DNA from: Bacteroidales bacterium
GTDB taxonomy: Bacteria; Bacteroidota; Bacteroidia; Bacteroidales; P3
Assembly (NCBI GenBank): GCA_024400495.1
Contig: JAKSMR010000026.1
Location: 1 to 35,051 of the forward strand
Reading direction: 5' to 3'
DNA: 35,051 bases
This document shows, in pieces, positions 33,017-35,051 of the stretch. The notes under the pieces are model-generated. The model ran no database searches and was not told the DNA's origin. It saw only the letters and a program-made list of their open reading frames with translations. A program made the position numbers and the translations under genes. Positions within the stretch are counted from its first letter, which is position 1, and every line of letters begins with the position of its first letter.

Positions 33017-33304
33017 ATGACGTTATTTATCAAGATATTATTGATTGTTATGATGGTGTCATTTTGCGCAGCAGCTATAACTAATGGTCTCCTAAGGACT
33101 TTGTTGCGAGATAATGGCTTTGAAAGTTATTTATGGGATATGTCGATTCTTTTTAATATTGATAAATACCATTTTATTATTAAAAAAATAACAGACACGA
33201 GGATTTCAAAGGAATTAGGATATCTTCGAAGAGTTGTATTGTGCTGTTTTCTCTTTTCCTTAGTAGTGTTTATATTAGTTGTTATTCTATCTTTCATCCA
33301 TTAA
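33017..33304 (+). CDS. Small two-helix membrane protein, putative immunity
   Basis: From the ATG at 33017 this gives 95 residues; a start at 32972 would overlap the tip by 38 bases. There are two hydrophobic segments, about residues 3-22 (IKILLIVMMVSFCAAAI) and 70-93 (VVLCCFLFSLVVFILVVILS), with a polar middle. Its place directly after an RHS tip makes it the candidate immunity protein. A membrane location would fit a toxin acting at the inner membrane, but that is inference. Confidence 0.6.
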   Translation: MTLFIKILLIVMMVSFCAAAITNGLLRTLLRDNGFESYLWDMSILFNIDKYHFIIKKITDTRISKELGYLRRVVLCCFLFSLVVFILVVILSFIH

Positions 33305-33429
33305 AAATTCCAACTAAAATACATAAGAAGTTGGGGTCTTCGAAGAGTCTTGTATTGAAAAATGTTGACTCGTCAAACGAACAATCTCCACTTCATTCCA
33401 AATAGTAGGAAAAATCGTATCCTTAAACC

Positions 33430-34245
33430 GTGAATTGCCTAAACCCCACATATAGACAAGCCATCCTAAACGCTACTCTTAGTAGCACTTTTGTTGGTGT
33501 TGACTTCACCGGCAAAGAACGGGACGAGGAGACGGGATACGGCTACTTCGGAGCAAGGTACATGGATCACGAGCTGATGACCATGTGGCTGAGCGTTGAC
33601 CCGATGAGCGACAAGTACCCAAGTATCAGCCCCTACGCTTATTGCGCTTGGAACCCCGTGAAGTTGGTGGATCCAGATGGGGAAGAAACAATGGAGTGTG
33701 ACGATTGGTACAAAGATGAAAAGGGTCGGATTAGGTGGGACCCCTCTGTCACAAAAGAAACAATAATGAAAGTGGGTGAGGAATATTTAGGGAAGACCGT
33801 TTTATTAACTCACAACGAGGGGCATACTATCTATGGTGATGAACAAGGGAAGTTTCATGAGTCAATCCCTTTAGCAGAAGTGACCATAACTGCAGATGCT
33901 TCCACCAAAAAAACGGATGCAAATGTTGCAATTCCAATAGCATCTCCAATAGGTTTGGTTTTATGGAATCAATTTTCTACTGCAGCAGGAACGGCCCTTG
34001 AAGTTGCAGCTAGAATTGCATGGATAATACCAGCTTGTTTGTTACTTTCTGGAGACTCAAGTCCGAATCAAGATATTCGTGGAGGTCATAGCAACAATGT
34101 TAGAAAATCCACTAAAGGGAAACATGAAGATGGAGACAGTAGAAGACTGCAGGATCAACAAGGGTCAAAAGGAGAAAAGATAATGAAAGGGAAAAGGCCT
34201 CAAGGGTACAAGGGTCCCTGGCCACCAAAAAGAAAAAATAAATAG
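33430..34245 (+). CDS. RHS-core toxin tip with basic C-terminal domain, GTG start
   Basis: A 271-residue protein starting at GTG. The leader VNCLNPTYRQAILNATL aligns with the leader of the next tip (MNRSSSTYSPTTSNPTL). The core is at residues 26-84 (FTGKERDEETGYGYFGARYM, LSVDPMSDKYPSISPYAYC, VKLVDPDG). PLAEVTITA at 147-155 resembles the LPEVTVTA pretoxin motif of Bacteroidetes. A hydrophobic stretch lies at 166-207. The last 54 residues are very basic (SNNVRKSTKGKHEDGDSRRL, then KGKRPQGYKGPWPPKRKN), suggesting a nucleic-acid-targeting toxin. The promoter box is degenerate (TATCCTTA). A Sel1-repeat gene follows after 5 bases. Confidence 0.7.
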   Translation: MNCLNPTYRQAILNATLSSTFVGVDFTGKERDEETGYGYFGARYMDHELMTMWLSVDPMSDKYPSISPYAYCAWNPVKLVDPDGEETMECDDWYKDEKGRIRWDPSVTKETIMKVGEEYLGKTVLLTHNEGHTIYGDEQGKFHESIPLAEVTITADASTKKTDANVAIPIASPIGLVLWNQFSTAAGTALEVAARIAWIIPACLLLSGDSSPNQDIRGGHSNNVRKSTKGKHEDGDSRRLQDQQGSKGEKIMKGKRPQGYKGPWPPKRKNK

Positions 34246-34250
34246 CAATA

Positions 34251-34697
34251 ATGGCAAAAGGAGACAAATTATATTATAAAGCCTTACATCTTGCAGAGCA
34301 AGAGGACTATGATTATCATAATGTTCTTCGTTTATTGAACGAATCCATAGAATTGGGCAATAAAAAAGCTTCATATGCTTTGGCAACATGGTATTTGAAT
34401 GGATTTCATGTGAGAAAGAACTATAAAAAGGGATTTTCGCTTCTTCAGATTTCTGTTCAAGGGGGAAGGGAGAATGATTTTATATTGTATAAAGATGCTT
34501 TGACGGACATTGCAGTCTGTTACGAATTGGGGAATGGTGTTCGGAAAGATAAACGCAAGGCATATTATTATTATTTCTTGGCAGCCCTAAATGGGGATAT
34601 TCAAGCAAAGCAGGAACTATCCCGTTGTTTTTATTATGGGATAGGAGTCACGAAGGATATAGAATTGTCGTCACTGATAGATGAATTTGTGTTATAA
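34251..34697 (+). CDS. Sel1-repeat protein, putative immunity
   Basis: A 148-residue protein without a signal peptide. Three Sel1-like/TPR-like helical repeats are visible: ASYALATWYLNGFHVRKNYK, then DIAVCYELGNGVRKDKRKAY, then AKQELSRCFYYGIGVTKD. Sel1-repeat proteins are established immunity partners of some polymorphic toxins. A cytoplasmic immunity protein is consistent with the basic, nuclease-like tail of the toxin just upstream. The gene is AT-rich like its neighbour. Confidence 0.75.
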   Translation: MAKGDKLYYKALHLAEQEDYDYHNVLRLLNESIELGNKKASYALATWYLNGFHVRKNYKKGFSLLQISVQGGRENDFILYKDALTDIAVCYELGNGVRKDKRKAYYYYFLAALNGDIQAKQELSRCFYYGIGVTKDIELSSLIDEFVL

Positions 34698-34795
34698 TAA
34701 ACGAGGCCAGGAACTTCTGACTGTTCTAAATTGAAACAAGTCGACACATCAAGCATAAAATTGCTTCAGAATTCCCAATAGTCGTAAAAAAGCCG

Positions 34796-34810
34796 TACTT
34801 TTGCACCATG
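34796..34810 (+). promoter_or_regulatory. Promoter-start fusion: TACTTTTG directly before ATG
   Basis: TACTTTTGCACCATG joins a perfect -7 box to the start codon with 4 bases between, as at 29314-29328. The region just upstream (34725-34795) aligns loosely with 33345-33420 in front of the previous tip. Confidence 0.72.
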
Positions 34811-35051
34811 AATCGATCGTCATCAACATATAGTCCAACCACATCCAACCCCACATTAATCGGCGTTGAAACCAATATAGATTTCACCGGCAAAGAGAAG
34901 GACTATGAGTCTGGCTATCATTACTTCGGTGCGAGGTACTACGACAGCGAGCTGCTGACGGGCTGGCTGAGTGTGGATCCAATGAGCGACAAGTACCCTT
35001 CGTTGAGTCCGTACAATTATTGCGCCTGGAATCCTATGATTTTTGTAGATC
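34808..35051 (+). CDS. RHS-core toxin tip, partial (runs off the window)
   Basis: The first 81 residues are visible. A 30-residue leader (MNRSSSTYSPTTSNPTLIGV, then ETNID) runs into FTGKEKDYESGYHYFGARYY, LSVDPMSDKYPSLSPYNYC and the start of the DPDG region. The toxin domain lies beyond the window end. Confidence 0.85.
   Translation, partial: MNRSSSTYSPTTSNPTLIGVETNIDFTGKEKDYESGYHYFGARYYDSELLTGWLSVDPMSDKYPSLSPYNYCAWNPMIFVD

Overview
The window comes from a Bacteroidales-type Bacteroidetes genome of roughly balanced GC. Three things point there: promoters of the TAnnTTTG type, secreted proteins with type IX secretion (T9SS) C-terminal sorting domains, and a gut/oral gene content of GH92 and GH106 glycosidases, butyrate kinase and RHS-core tips. 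No ribosomal RNA, CRISPR array or intact transposase was found. Product names rest on reading motifs by eye; no database search was possible.

Layout. 0-5.9 kb holds glycan-degradation genes: a short pectate-lyase-like/GH28-like N-terminal protein, a GH92 mannosidase and, convergent to it, a GH106-type rhamnosidase. 6.1-12.4 kb is housekeeping: tRNA-Val(CAC), an EnvC-like LytM protein, then on the minus strand a likely aroC-lipoprotein-lpxH operon, an FKBP isomerase and butyrate kinase. 12.4-24.3 kb, all minus strand, holds three copies of a two-gene secreted-protein cassette. Gene B (about 455-465 aa, no sorting domain) is followed by gene A (490-552 aa, fibronectin-III-like region plus T9SS sorting domain). 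Copies 1 and 2 arose by a tandem duplication of about 4 kb that also copied the butyrate-kinase promoter region and the last third of a YitT-family membrane protein. The junction near 16340 shows microhomology.

24.3-35 kb is an accessory island of AT-rich, mosaic genes. It contains six short RHS-core toxin tips without delivery domains: one pseudogene and two intact genes on the minus strand, two intact genes and one cut by the window end on the plus strand. Each intact tip is followed immediately by a different candidate immunity gene. Two tips look like JAB/MPN-type metallopeptidase toxins and are paired with related, signal-peptide-bearing immunity candidates. One pairs with a two-helix membrane protein and one with a Sel1-repeat protein. 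Several tips start within a few bases of a TAnnTTTG promoter box, which predicts leaderless mRNAs. Between the two divergent tip groups (29.5-31.8 kb) lies a tandem array with a period of about 677 bp. It is made of degenerate gene fragments separated by large inverted repeats whose arms differ in sequence between copies yet remain complementary.

The most unusual material is the triplicated B-A cassette, the covarying inverted-repeat array, the leaderless RHS tips, and a dispersed GGTNACCTCTAA inverted-repeat family that appears at gene leaders and island edges.
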